A stretch of 64,000 nt of DNA from positions 1 through 64,000 of the forward strand of contig NZ_JAIQZA010000010.1 in the NCBI RefSeq assembly GCF_020164485.1, written 5' to 3'. The notes beneath the pieces were generated by a model. That model had not been told where the DNA came from and searched no databases. It saw only the letters and a list, made by a program, of their open reading frames with translations. Shown here piece by piece: positions 15,200 to 23,311 of this stretch (the stretch's first letter is position 1; each line of letters starts with the position of its first letter). The stretch comes from Salegentibacter tibetensis. Lineage in GTDB: Bacteria > Bacteroidota > Bacteroidia > Flavobacteriales > Flavobacteriaceae. The translations under genes were made by a program, and so were the position numbers.

Positions 15200-16810
15200 T
15201 TACTCGTAATTTTTTGGGGATTGCCGGCGGTTAGAAGCCTTCTCGTAAGCAAAAGCCCACTGGTAAAGTTTTTCTTCCTCAGACGATTTTGCGATAAAAG
15301 TCAGGCCTTTAGGCGCGCCTTCTTCGCTGTAACCCATAGGCACGGTAATCGCGGGGTAATGTGCTGCAGCAGCAAAACCTGCATGATAATTATTGATGGA
15401 TAGAATTCCGTCTAAATTATGTTCCTTTATTGGCCTGTTAAAATACTTTCTGCCTTTTTCCATCAACTCGCTTTTTAGGGATTCCAAATCGGTGGAATCT
15501 GATTCCTTTAAAATTCCTTCAAATAAAGCCTGGCCATAAGGCATTCTTCTCGTGGAATCTTCAATATTAAATTTCACAACATCTTCTACGGAAGTAAATC
15601 CTGTTTCACCTCCATATTGCTCAAAATATTCCGGCAGGTCTTTTTTCATATCCAGGCTTAACAAACTCCGAAAATTATCCAGCTGAATTTCTTCGGCTTC
15701 AAATTCCACTATCTCGGCTCCTGCACTTTTAAGATCGTTTACCGCACGATTGTAAAGCGAATCTTCTTCCATTAATTGCTTAAACGCACCAAAGCGTTTT
15801 CCTTCAAGGCCTGTATTTTCAAAATTGAAATCGGTTTTTTCTACTTCAACAGATAAAGCATCTTCAGGATCCAAACCGGTCATTGCCGAATACAGGATCG
15901 CGTTGTCTACCACAGATTTTGTAATTGGTCCGGGCGTATCTAAATGACTTGAAATAGGAACAATCCCACCCCGGCTTAAATTCCCGATAGTTGGTTTTAA
16001 GCCCACTACCGAGTTCTGGCTCGAAGGAGAAAGAATAGAACCCGAAGTTTCAGAACCTATCGCTACCGGCGCAAGATTTGCCGTTACAGCAACCGCACTA
16101 CCGGAACTGGAACCACCGGTATCAAAGATCTTTCTTCCGTAAGGGTTTAAGGTTTGTCCGCCAATGGCCGAATAACCGCTTGGACAATCGCCACAAAAGA
16201 AATAAGCCCATTCACTAAGATTAGCCTTTCCTAAAATAAGCGCACCGTTTTCTTTTAATTTCTGAACGATAAAAGCATCATCGGTCTGGTTGTCCTGCAA
16301 AGCTATAGCTCCGGCAGTAGTTGGAATACCTTTGGTATTGATATTATCCTTTAGCAACACCGGAATTCCGGTAATAAGATGATTATCTTCAGAATTTTTA
16401 AGTTCTTCATCCTTCTGCCGGGCTTCTTCCAACAAATTAGGATTTAAAGAAATAACCGAATTTAAAGAAAGTTCATTTTCACGGTCAAATTCTTTAATTC
16501 GGTACAGGTAGAACAAAGAAAGTTCCTCGTAAGTAAGATCTCCATTTTTTATCGCGTCCTGGATTTCAGGAATATTCTTATCGTAAATAAGCGGTTTTAC
16601 AGCTTCGTATTTTTCTTCAGAAAATTCAGCTAAATCACTTTCAAAAGGCGCCCATAAAGAATCCCGGGAGATATTTTCAGAATCTAAAACTTTAAACTTT
16701 TCTTCTGTTTTTAGAGAATCAGGGGTTTCAGTATTTTCATCATTTGAATTTTTATCATTTCCGCAGGAAAAAAAAGCGGGAAGCAAAAGTAGGAGTAAAA
16801 GTCTTTTCAT
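15200..16810 (-). CDS. Amidase-signature hydrolase, lipoprotein
   Basis: A 536-residue amidase-signature enzyme with a lipoprotein signal (LLLLLLLPAFFSC, lipid on Cys16). The Ser-cisSer-Lys triad is visible: Lys in PVLLKDNINTKGIPTTAG near residue 152, the GGSSSGSAVAV glycine/serine loop near 230 and the nucleophile Ser in GSETSGSILSP near 255. The N-terminal 70 residues are acidic and spacer-like. Secreted relatives hydrolyse peptide or other amides; the gatCAB role is excluded because of the signal and missing partners. The small membrane gene abuts its 3' end and ftsY lies 97 bp upstream on the same strand. Confidence 0.9.
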   Translation of the reverse strand: MKRLLLLLLLPAFFSCGNDKNSNDENTETPDSLKTEEKFKVLDSENISRDSLWAPFESDLAEFSEEKYEAVKPLIYDKNIPEIQDAIKNGDLTYEELSLFYLYRIKEFDRENELSLNSVISLNPNLLEEARQKDEELKNSEDNHLITGIPVLLKDNINTKGIPTTAGAIALQDNQTDDAFIVQKLKENGALILGKANLSEWAYFFCGDCPSGYSAIGGQTLNPYGRKIFDTGGSSSGSAVAVTANLAPVAIGSETSGSILSPSSQNSVVGLKPTIGNLSRGGIVPISSHLDTPGPITKSVVDNAILYSAMTGLDPEDALSVEVEKTDFNFENTGLEGKRFGAFKQLMEEDSLYNRAVNDLKSAGAEIVEFEAEEIQLDNFRSLLSLDMKKDLPEYFEQYGGETGFTSVEDVVKFNIEDSTRRMPYGQALFEGILKESDSTDLESLKSELMEKGRKYFNRPIKEHNLDGILSINNYHAGFAAAAHYPAITVPMGYSEEGAPKGLTFIAKSSEEEKLYQWAFAYEKASNRRQSPKNYE

Positions 16811-16907
16811 CTATTTATGAATTTTAAGTTTTTATTGGAAATTAATTAGCTGCCTGTAATTATTAACCGGTGTATTGCCAGTTATTTACGTCCGGCATCA
16901 GGCTGGT

Positions 16908-17861
16908 TTATTGTTTAAAGAAAGAATCTACAAATTCGTATTTATTGAACACCTGTAAATCTTCTACACCCTCACCTACTCCAATATATTTTACAGGAAT
17001 TTTAAACTGGTCACTGATACCAATCACCACTCCGCCTTTTGCGGTACCGTCCAGTTTTGTTACGGCAAGGGAAGTCACCTCTGTAGCCGCTGTAAACTGT
17101 TTAGCCTGCTCGAAAGCATTCTGGCCGGTAGAACCATCTAAAACCAACAAAACCTCGTGAGGAGCATTAGGAATCACCTTTTGCATCACGCGTTTTACTT
17201 TGGTGAGCTCGTTCATTAAATTCACTTTATTATGCAATCTCCCGGCGGTATCAATTAGCACCACATCGGCATCCTGTTTAACGGCGCTTTGCACGGTATC
17301 AAAAGCTACCGAAGCAGGATCACTACCCATACTTTGTTTTACGATAGGTACATCGGTCCTATCTGCCCAGATTTGTAACTGGTCTATGGCGGCCGCCCTA
17401 AAGGTATCGGCTGCACCTAAAACCACCTTTTTTCCGGCGCTTTTAAACTGGTGTGCGAGTTTCCCAATGGTGGTGGTTTTACCTACCCCGTTTACGCCAA
17501 CTACCATAATCACGTATGGTTTTACATCGGGTAACTGGATATTAGCGGCTTCCCCGGTTTCAGATTCAGAAAGTAATCCGGCAATTTCTTCGCGAAGTAT
17601 TTTATTAAGCTCGTCGGTACCCAGGTATTTATCGCGGGCCACGCGATCTTCAATTCGGTTAATGATCTTAATGGTGGTAGCTACACCAACATCGCTGCTT
17701 ACCAGTACGTCTTCAAGATCATCTAAAACCTCTTCATCTACTTTGGTTTTTCCGGCAACGGCCTTACTCATCTTAGACATAAAGCTGGTAGTGGTTTTCT
17801 CCAGCCCCTTATCCAGGTTTTCCTTTTTGTCTTTTGAAAATATCTTTTTAAATAAACTCAT
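16908..17861 (-). CDS. ftsY: Signal recognition particle receptor FtsY
   Basis: FtsY is the SRP receptor GTPase that docks ribosome-nascent chain complexes at the inner membrane. The 317-residue protein has the short, basic N-terminus (MSLFKKIFSKDKKENL) of FtsY forms lacking the long acidic A domain, the N domain, and the G domain with GVNGVGKTTT (residues 122-131), DTFRAAAIDQL, DTAGRLHNK and TKLDGTAKGG. The end GVGEGVEDLQVF is canonical. It is transcribed after the L28-L33-DUF4295 genes in the same direction but a terminator at 18161-18191 separates them. The SRP RNA partner is at 35447-35543. Confidence 0.96.
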   Translation of the reverse strand: MSLFKKIFSKDKKENLDKGLEKTTTSFMSKMSKAVAGKTKVDEEVLDDLEDVLVSSDVGVATTIKIINRIEDRVARDKYLGTDELNKILREEIAGLLSESETGEAANIQLPDVKPYVIMVVGVNGVGKTTTIGKLAHQFKSAGKKVVLGAADTFRAAAIDQLQIWADRTDVPIVKQSMGSDPASVAFDTVQSAVKQDADVVLIDTAGRLHNKVNLMNELTKVKRVMQKVIPNAPHEVLLVLDGSTGQNAFEQAKQFTAATEVTSLAVTKLDGTAKGGVVIGISDQFKIPVKYIGVGEGVEDLQVFNKYEFVDSFFKQ

Positions 17862-17948
17862 TTTTTGGAAGGTTTAAAAATCAACAAATTGACAGAACGC
17901 TTTCTAAGAAACTAAAATCTTTGCATCAACTGAGGCAGTAGGCTTCAA

Positions 17949-17974
17949 AACATCTCGACGGCGCTCGATGTGAC
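17949..17974. repeat. CTCGA-rich dispersed fragment
   Basis: CATCTCGACGGCGCTCGATG followed by TGACAA, with the inverted CATCTCGA/TCGATG arms. A longer relative lies at 37110-37162 and a related palindrome at 232-250. It sits in the 359-bp gap 17862-18220 between ftsY and the DUF4295 gene, which also holds a 32-bp repeat and a terminator but no gene. Confidence 0.5.
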
Positions 17975-18126
17975 AACTTAATTTTTAGTGCTTAGAATTC
18001 GTTATCAAATCATAAATTCCGGAAATGCTTTCCCGAAATTTTCAGTTGTAAATATACATAAATTACTACTGGGCAGGCCCACGAACCATTAAGAAGAAAT
18101 AATTTACAATTTAAAAACAGGTCTGG

Positions 18127-18160
18127 GAGCATTTAAAACTCGATTATCGAGTAAAAACAA
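18127..18160. repeat. 32-bp dispersed repeat (GAGCATTTAA...GTAAAAA), copy 2
   Basis: GAGCATTTAAAA, then the perfect 13-base palindrome CTCGATTATCGAG, then TAAAAACAA. It directly abuts the terminator stem at 18161-18191 and supplies the T-rich run that follows that stem on the minus strand. See the copies at 8544 and 25612. Confidence 0.85.
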
Positions 18161-18191
18161 AAAGCCGTCCAGAGGTTATCCAGACGGCTTT
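18161..18191 (-). terminator. Rho-independent terminator of the rpmB-rpmG-DUF4295 operon
   Basis: On the minus strand the 9-base arm AAAGCCGTC pairs with GACGGCTTT around a 13-base loop, followed by TTTTGTTTTTA. It starts 30 bp after the DUF4295 stop codon. The T-rich tail comes from the adjoining dispersed repeat. Confidence 0.85.
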
Positions 18192-18220
18192 GTAAATGTT
18201 TTCAAGGAAGTTTGCTCGAA

Positions 18221-18373
18221 TTACTTTTTCTTCAAAAAGTCGTTCACGTCTTCCGGTGCCATAATTTGTTCAACAAAAGTATAGGCGCCAGACTTTGGAG
18301 ATTTAACCATTTTAATTGCTTTGGTTAATCTCTTAGCTCCTGTTTGTATCGTTCCTACTGATTTCTTAGCCAT
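18221..18373 (-). CDS. DUF4295 small basic protein
   Basis: A 50-residue protein reading MAKKSVGTIQTGAKRLTKAI and ending MAPEDVNDFLKKK. This is the DUF4295 family, confined to Bacteroidota, always short and basic and typically encoded right after rpmB and rpmG as here (7 bp after the L33 stop codon). Position and size suggest a ribosome-associated protein or a lineage-specific small ribosomal component, but that is inference. The start ATG at 18371-18373 is the only one available. Confidence 0.9.
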   Translation of the reverse strand: MAKKSVGTIQTGAKRLTKAIKMVKSPKSGAYTFVEQIMAPEDVNDFLKKK

Positions 18374-18380
18374 AACTTAA

Positions 18381-18563
18381 TTATTTTATCTCTTTATGAA
18401 CCGTCATTTTCTTAAGGATTGGATTAAATTTCTTTAGCTCCAATCTATCCGGTGTATTCTTTTTATTCTTGGTAGATATGTATCTTGAAGTTCCCGGTTT
18501 TCCGGTTCCTTTATGCTCTGTACACTCTAGTATAACCTGTACCCTGTTGCCTTTCTTTGCCAT
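18381..18563 (-). CDS. rpmG: 50S ribosomal protein L33
   Basis: The 60-residue basic protein [20 protein letters not shown], with [20 protein letters not shown] and [16 protein letters not shown], is L33. It has a single Cys in ILECTEH and lacks the paired CxxC motifs of zinc-binding L33 forms, so it is the zinc-independent type. It lies between rpmB (25 bp upstream) and the DUF4295 gene (7 bp downstream) in one operon that ends at the terminator at 18161-18191. Confidence 0.96.
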   Translation of the reverse strand: MAKKGNRVQVILECTEHKGTGKPGTSRYISTKNKKNTPDRLELKKFNPILKKMTVHKEIK

Positions 18564-18588
18564 TGTAATGTGTTTTTATGCTTAAGGA

Positions 18589-18828
18589 TTATTTCTTCAA
18601 AAATCCTTTTTCTCTTGCTTCTTTAATTACAGCTGAGATGCCTTTTTTATTAATATCTTTAAGTGCAGATGTAGATACCTTTAAAGTCACCCATTTATCT
18701 TCCTCAGGAATAAAAAAACGTTTCTTTACCAAATTGGCATTAAATCTACGTTTGGTTTTGTTCATAGCGTGAGAAACATTGTTCCCAACCATTGCTCTTT
18801 TACCAGTAAGTTCACAAACTCTTGACAT
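18589..18828 (-). CDS. rpmB: 50S ribosomal protein L28
   Basis: The 79-residue protein is L28, a large-subunit protein. MSRVCELTGKRAMVGNNVSH carries the family signature (C-x-x-TGK...GNNVSHA), followed by NKTKRRFNANL and the VKVSTSALK-like block. No zinc CxxC pair is seen, so this is the zinc-independent form, matching L33 next to it. First gene of the rpmB-rpmG-DUF4295 operon. Confidence 0.96.
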   Translation of the reverse strand: MSRVCELTGKRAMVGNNVSHAMNKTKRRFNANLVKKRFFIPEEDKWVTLKVSTSALKDINKKGISAVIKEAREKGFLKK

Positions 18829-19171
18829 TGTTCTATTCTTTTCTCGTTATTTCAAAACAGGCTGCAAATTAACGATTTTTTCACCTAACAAACAATATTA
18901 ATTTAAAAAAATATTCAGGGTTTCTGAAATTTTAAAATCTATGCTACTTTTAAACAAAAAACTCTCTGTTTTCAATCTGTTGGGATGCTACCGGATTATT
19001 TCTCGGGGAAAATTTAGTCTTTTCTATACCGATAATTTATTTAAACTTCTGAAATTCAAATCTTCAAAAAAGCGATTTTAACTAATTTAAATTGAATTAT
19101 AAGTTTTCCGGATGCATATTACTCACTAATTTTTTTATTCCCAGCTAATGATTTGCAGATTTATCCCGGGC
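18829..19171. other. Gap upstream of rpmB with a probable minus-strand promoter
   Basis: 343 bp between the cinA stop codon and the rpmB start, with no supported gene. On the minus strand TTTG (18889-18892) and TTAATTTG (18865-18872) are spaced 16 bp apart and resemble the Bacteroidota -33 TTTG and -7 TAnnTTTG elements, about 37 bp ahead of the rpmB start. The rest is A/T-rich with nothing recognisable. Confidence 0.4.
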
Positions 19172-20425
19172 TTATTTGTTTTGTCGAAACAGCTCTTCCC
19201 GAATCAGTTCCATACTTTTATTCACCGCTTTACCAATCACTTTGTCGCGATGATTTCCGAAGATAAATTTTTTCGCGTAAACCTCATCTGGTGTTGCAAT
19301 TCCTATAAAAACGGTACCGATTTCGGCATCGCTGTCGCCTTTTGTCGGGCCGGCATTTCCGGTGGTAGAAATCGCATAATCGGTTTTAAAAAGCTCCCTG
19401 GCATTTTTAGCCATTGCAATCGCTACTTCTTCACTCACCACCGAGTATTCTTCAATAAGCTTTTTGTCTATTTTCAGGATATCCTCCTTAGAACTTGTGG
19501 CGTAACTCACCACGCTTCCTTTATAATAATTGGAAGCTCCCGGAGGGGTGGCAAATAAACCGGCCAGTTTCCCACCGGTGCAACTTTCAGCAGTTGCAAT
19601 ACTCGCGTGGGCTTTTATTAGTAACCTTGAAATTTGTATTTCTATAGGTTCATCTTCTTCATAACCTACAATGATGTCGCCTATAATCCCGTGTAGATCG
19701 GTGATCAGGCTTTCTACACTGTTTTTAAGGTGCTCTTCGTTATCGCCTTTAGCCGTTAAACGCAAACGCACACGCCCCAGGTTTGGTAAATAAGCCAGTT
19801 TAATATATGGTGGCAAACTGTTTTCCCAGTCTTCAATTTTATCGGCGATGGCACTTTCGCCCATTCCGTAGGTCAATACGGTTTTATGAAGTATAACCGG
19901 TCTTTTAAAAGTTTGCTGAAGTCTTGGCACTACCTCGTCTTCAATTAAAGCTTTCATTTCAAAAGGAACCCCCGGAAGCGACACATAAGCTTTCCCTTCA
20001 CTATCAAACCACATTCCAGCCGCGGTGCCGTACTTATTCTTTAGAGCGACCGCTTTAGAAGGAAGCATGGCCTGCTGCCGGTTAAGATCTGAAATTGGGG
20101 TATCTATATATTTATCGAAAAGGTATTCTATATGCTTAAGTACTTCCTCGTTGTTTATGAGCTTATCTTCAAAGAATTCACATAAACAATCTTTGGTTAT
20201 ATCGTCTTTGGTGGGACCCAGGCCGCCGGTGATAATAATGATATCGGCACGACTTTTTGCTTCGTATAAAGCCTCCAGGATATGACTTTTCTCGTCTTCT
20301 ACCGTAGAAATTTGTTTTACCGAAATACCAATTTTATTCAGTTCTTTAGCGATAAAAGCTGAATTGGTATCTAAAATTTGACCAATGAGGATCTCATCAC
20401 CAATGGTAATTATTTCTGCTTTCAT
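19172..20425 (-). CDS. cinA: CinA: competence/damage-inducible protein A
   Basis: The 417-residue protein joins an N-terminal MoCF-like domain ([34 protein letters not shown] near residue 66) to a C-terminal CinA domain with nicotinamide-nucleotide amidase signatures ([20 protein letters not shown] near 281, then [13 protein letters not shown] and GNAGPT). Family members deamidate NMN or hydrolyse ADP-ribose in pyridine nucleotide salvage; the link to competence is historical. Its start overlaps the Hpt gene stop (ATGA, 20422-20425), so translation of the two is probably coupled. Confidence 0.95.
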   Translation of the reverse strand: MKAEIITIGDEILIGQILDTNSAFIAKELNKIGISVKQISTVEDEKSHILEALYEAKSRADIIIITGGLGPTKDDITKDCLCEFFEDKLINNEEVLKHIEYLFDKYIDTPISDLNRQQAMLPSKAVALKNKYGTAAGMWFDSEGKAYVSLPGVPFEMKALIEDEVVPRLQQTFKRPVILHKTVLTYGMGESAIADKIEDWENSLPPYIKLAYLPNLGRVRLRLTAKGDNEEHLKNSVESLITDLHGIIGDIIVGYEEDEPIEIQISRLLIKAHASIATAESCTGGKLAGLFATPPGASNYYKGSVVSYATSSKEDILKIDKKLIEEYSVVSEEVAIAMAKNARELFKTDYAISTTGNAGPTKGDSDAEIGTVFIGIATPDEVYAKKFIFGNHRDKVIGKAVNKSMELIREELFRQNK

Positions 20426-20763
20426 TCCAGTTCAAAATCTCTTTTAAGAGCAATAGTGGCCACATTTACTTTCTTGGTGATCTTAGAGGCGGCCTGCGGC
20501 ACATCGCCCTTTTTCTTACCTGCTTTAGCCCAGGCTTCTATCACTTTTACCTCCTCCATAAGTTCCAGGCCGAACAGTTGTAGGTTAGGCTTCATTTTAT
20601 GGGCATATTGATAAGCCAGGTTAGGATTATCGTTAGAAATAGCATCGTTCATCGCTTCTACATCTTGCGGAATTTCCTCTAAAAAAGTTTGTACCACTAC
20701 TTTCATGAAATCTTCGTCGCCACCGGCCATTTCCTTAACTTCACTTAAATTGTAGTTACTCAT
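20422..20763 (-). CDS. Hpt-domain phosphotransfer protein
   Basis: A stand-alone 113-residue histidine phosphotransfer domain. [20 protein letters not shown] forms the first helices, and [17 protein letters not shown] carries the phosphoacceptor, most likely His55 in the HKxKPN-type motif. Such proteins pass phosphate between hybrid kinases and response regulators; no kinase is next to it. The ATGA overlap with cinA and the 4-bp gap to the FAH-family gene suggest one transcript exonuclease - FAH-like - Hpt - cinA. Confidence 0.85.
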   Translation of the reverse strand: MSNYNLSEVKEMAGGDEDFMKVVVQTFLEEIPQDVEAMNDAISNDNPNLAYQYAHKMKPNLQLFGLELMEEVKVIEAWAKAGKKKGDVPQAASKITKKVNVATIALKRDFELE

Positions 20764-20767
20764 ATTG

Positions 20768-21382
20768 CTATTTTATTTGAATTGAAAAGATTTGTTTGTC
20801 TTCTATAAATCCGGTTAATTTATCTTCGGCCGCTACTTTACCCACGCCGGCCGGCGTTCCCGTAAAGATTACATCACCTATTTTTAAAGTAAAAAACTGT
20901 GAAACATAGGCTATTAATTCATCTATCTTCCACAGCATCAACTCAGTATTGCTTTTTTGAACGGTTTCCCCGTTTTTCTTCAAACTAAAGTTAAGCATAT
21001 TTATATCGTCTACCGAATCTTTAGCTAACCATTTTTCTCCAATTACCGCGGCTCCGTCAAAAGCTTTTGCCTTTTCCCAGGGCAAACCTTTATCCTTTAA
21101 TTTTTGCTGAAGGTCTCTTGCGGTGAAATCTATTCCAAGACCAATTTCATCATAATATTTATGCGCAAATTTCTCCTGAATGTGTTTCCCCACTTTTTTG
21201 ATCTTTATCAGAACCTCAACCTCATAATGCACCTCTTCAGAAAAATCGGGAATAAAGAAAGGCTGTTTTTTGAGTAAAATGGAAGTATCCGGCTTTAGGA
21301 AAATCACCGGATCTTCGGGTTTCTCATTTTGCAATTCTGAAATATGATCGGTGTAGTTTCTGCCAATGCAAATTATCTTCAT
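20768..21382 (-). CDS. Fumarylacetoacetate hydrolase-family protein (FAHD1-like)
   Basis: The 204-residue protein has the FAH C-terminal fold only, as in FAHD1-type acylpyruvase/oxaloacetate decarboxylases. IGRNYTDHISELQNEKPEDP and FLKPDTSIL are the N-terminal marks, VHYEVEVLIKI (metal-binding Glu pair near residue 70), GLGIDFTARDLQ near 105 and GDVIFTGTPAGVG near 176 follow. It is therefore distinct from the full-length FahA at 38707. It acts on acylpyruvates or oxaloacetate in the cytoplasm; the exact substrate is unknown. Part of a tight four-gene run. Confidence 0.9.
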   Translation of the reverse strand: MKIICIGRNYTDHISELQNEKPEDPVIFLKPDTSILLKKQPFFIPDFSEEVHYEVEVLIKIKKVGKHIQEKFAHKYYDEIGLGIDFTARDLQQKLKDKGLPWEKAKAFDGAAVIGEKWLAKDSVDDINMLNFSLKKNGETVQKSNTELMLWKIDELIAYVSQFFTLKIGDVIFTGTPAGVGKVAAEDKLTGFIEDKQIFSIQIK

Positions 21383-21403
21383 AAGTAGTAAGCCTGGTAA
21401 ATA

Positions 21404-22180
21404 TTATTTCAATTTGGTGTTTAGTTTTCTCAATTTTATTGCGGTAAGAACCTTTTTGGTATAAAGCGGAAAATCGGCGTTTTGGATCCAACCAAAATAA
21501 CCAGGTTCGTCTTCCAGTACCTTTTCTACATTTTTACCTCTATATTTTCCGAAGGCAAAAACCTCGTTTCCCTTTTTATCATAGGCGATAAAGCCTGCGA
21601 AATCTGCAAACTTATTCCTGGCTGAATAATCGGCCAGGTATTTCATATCGTTCTCCAAATCTTCATACCGATCTAACTGCGATTTTAAGACTTCGTAAGT
21701 CGCTGTGGTATCGGCTTCGGCACTATGTGCATCTATAAGATCTTTTCCGCAGTAAAACTGGTAAGCTGCCGCTAAAGTTCTTTGCTCTTTTTTATGAAAA
21801 ATGGTTTGCACATCTACGGCCACTACGTTTTTCATCTCAAAATCTACCCCGGCACGTAAAAGTTCTTCTACCAGCAAAGGAATATCAAAGCGATTGGAAT
21901 TATAGCCACCAAGATCACAGCCTTTTATCATATCGTAAACCTGCGGTGCCAGTTCTTTGAATGTCGGCTCGTTGGCCACTTTTTCATCTGAAATTCCGTG
22001 AATAGCCACTACTTCTTTAGGAATGGGCATTTCGGGATTTACCAGCCAGGTTTTGCTTTCCTTGTTTCCGTTAGGAAAAACTTTAAGGATGGCGATTTCA
22101 ACAATACGGTCTTTGGCCACATTTGTTCCCGTGGTTTCGAGGTCGAAAAAACAAATGGGTTTGGTTAGGTTTAATTCCAT
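21404..22180 (-). CDS. DnaQ-like 3'-5' exonuclease
   Basis: A 258-residue DEDDh exonuclease. Exo I FFDLETTG (residues 12-19), Exo II GYNSNRFDIPLL near 95, and Exo III HSAEADTTATYEV near 151 give the four acidic residues and the His. The C-terminal 80 residues (FAFGKYRGKNVEKVLEDEPG, then YFGWIQNADFP) are an extra domain of the kind found in Bacteroidota and some firmicute DnaQ proteins. It could be the epsilon-type proofreader or a repair or RNA exonuclease. First gene of the run leading to cinA. Confidence 0.9.
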   Translation of the reverse strand: MELNLTKPICFFDLETTGTNVAKDRIVEIAILKVFPNGNKESKTWLVNPEMPIPKEVVAIHGISDEKVANEPTFKELAPQVYDMIKGCDLGGYNSNRFDIPLLVEELLRAGVDFEMKNVVAVDVQTIFHKKEQRTLAAAYQFYCGKDLIDAHSAEADTTATYEVLKSQLDRYEDLENDMKYLADYSARNKFADFAGFIAYDKKGNEVFAFGKYRGKNVEKVLEDEPGYFGWIQNADFPLYTKKVLTAIKLRKLNTKLK

Positions 22181-22283
22181 AAAGGAGCTTGATTTTAGCG
22201 GTAAATATACTATAATTTATGGGCTTTGCTTTTTTTAGAACTTGCATTTTCACCTCTATTAAACAAAACCTAATAACATTTTC

Positions 22284-22291
22284 TATCTTTG
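22284..22291 (+). promoter_or_regulatory. Probable -7 element TATCTTTG of the BLUF gene
   Basis: TATCTTTG is a perfect fit to the Bacteroidota TAnnTTTG element and lies 22 bp ahead of the BLUF start codon. A clear -33 TTTG at the expected distance is not seen. Confidence 0.45.
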
Positions 22292-22313
22292 AATATATCA
22301 AAAAATTACCAGG

Positions 22314-22733
22314 ATGTTTAAATATCTTGCTTATGTAAGCAGGCAAAGCCACGTATTAACCGATAAGGATCTGAAAGAATTACTTACCAAATCACGAAAT
22401 AATAATAGCGCGATTGAAGTAACGGGAATGCTAATCTATTTCCACGGAAGTTTTATTCAGTATCTTGAAGGAAAAGAGGAAAATATTGATTGGTTATACA
22501 ATAAAATAGCCAAAGATAAACGCCACCATAGTGTAACCGAGCTGGACTCCGGCTTTAGTGACGAACGCGCCTTCTCTGACTGGTCTATGGCGTTTAAAAA
22601 ATTACAAAATGACGAAGCTTCTGGTATTCTTGGCTATAAAAACCTGGAAACAGAAAAACTTTTTGACGCTGAGAACAAACTCGAAGATCACCCCGCCTTA
22701 AGCCTGTTGAGTAATTATGTAAAAAATCTTTGA
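22314..22733 (+). CDS. Short BLUF-domain blue-light photoreceptor
   Basis: A 139-residue protein that is almost only a BLUF domain, which binds FAD and changes hydrogen bonding on blue light. The key residues fall at canonical spacing: Tyr7, Asn31 (RNNNSAIEVTG), Gln49 (GSFIQYLEGKE), Trp90 and Met92 (DWSMAF), matching Tyr21/Asn45/Gln63/Trp104/Met106 of AppA in relative position. The last 40 residues form a cap without an output domain, so it must signal by protein contact. Divergent from the exonuclease gene, with its own promoter. Confidence 0.93.
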   Translation: MFKYLAYVSRQSHVLTDKDLKELLTKSRNNNSAIEVTGMLIYFHGSFIQYLEGKEENIDWLYNKIAKDKRHHSVTELDSGFSDERAFSDWSMAFKKLQNDEASGILGYKNLETEKLFDAENKLEDHPALSLLSNYVKNL

Positions 22734-23182
22734 GATTTGGATTGCGATATTAAGGAAAAAGGCTTGGCAGAAAAGTCTTGTTTTTCGTCAAGCTGAGACC
22801 CGTGATAAAAAAAAATACCTAGCGGAGGAAAATGACGTTTTCGAGCAAAGCGAGTTTTAAACTCCGTGTGTGAGTGTAGAAAATCAGCAGCGTTAATAAT
22901 TTTTGAAAGCTTGTCCTGAGTGGAGTCGAAGGGCCCTGGAAAAAATTTAGCTGCTGATTTGCGATTTTTTGGCCCTGTGGCCAAAAAAACACCTCCACAT
23001 AGGACGCCCTTTTTTGTTTCGTTTTACTTGTATCCGACGAACGGAGTGAGAGGAATACACGCAAAAAATGAAAAAAAGAAACTTCCATACCAGTTAAGTT
23101 TCATTTTGAATTATAAAAACAAGCCTGAATAACAGGATTTTAAAAATACGTCAATGGTAACCTGCCCGTCCGTTCAGGAGGG
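22734..23182. other. Structured non-coding region with repeat fragments
   Basis: About 450 bp without a supportable gene between convergent BLUF and E2 genes. It holds a partial CGTCAAGCTGAG repeat end (22786-22797), an 11-base inverted pair AAATCAGCAGC (22881-22891) / GCTGCTGATTT (22950-22960) and, between them, AGCTTGTCCTGAGTGGAGTC then GAAGGGCC, which resembles the widespread AGCTTGTCCTGA...CGAAGGG dispersed repeat. GGGCCCTGG and GGCCCTGTGGCC add further small stems. Base use is more GC-rich than other gaps. It may be a repeat cluster or a structured RNA. Confidence 0.5.
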
Positions 23183-23273
23183 CTTGTTTCAGCTTCTAAT
23201 ATATTTGAATTATCAACATCTTAGATCTCCGAATAAATTTCGGAGCAAGCTCTGAAATAAATTCAGGATGACG
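23183..23273. repeat. CGTCA...TGACG dispersed repeat, left-truncated composite copy
   Basis: GCTTGTTTCAGCTTCTAATA at the left, TCTTAGATCTCCG in the centre with a nested TCCGAATAAATTTCGGA stem, GCAAGCTCTGAAATAAATTC and AGGATGACGG at the right. The right half ends in the same AGGATGACG as the copies at 30375-30453 and 33757-33825. It lies 38 bp from the E2 stop codon in a convergent junction. Confidence 0.8.
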
Positions 23274-23311
23274 GTCTTAAAACTTTTCAGCCAACCTCTA
23301 TATTTTCGTAC

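Noticed and set aside
15191-15403. Plus-strand 70-codon frame
   Set aside because: Antisense to the amidase 3' end, no similarity to a known family.
17200-17877. Plus-strand frame of 225 codons, Ser/Thr-rich
   Set aside because: Exact antisense of ftsY; Ser/Thr bias is what the complement of this coding sequence produces.
22715-23088. Two overlapping minus-strand frames of 89 codons after the BLUF gene
   Set aside because: They run through repeats and palindromes, overlap each other and show no domain; treated as non-coding structure.
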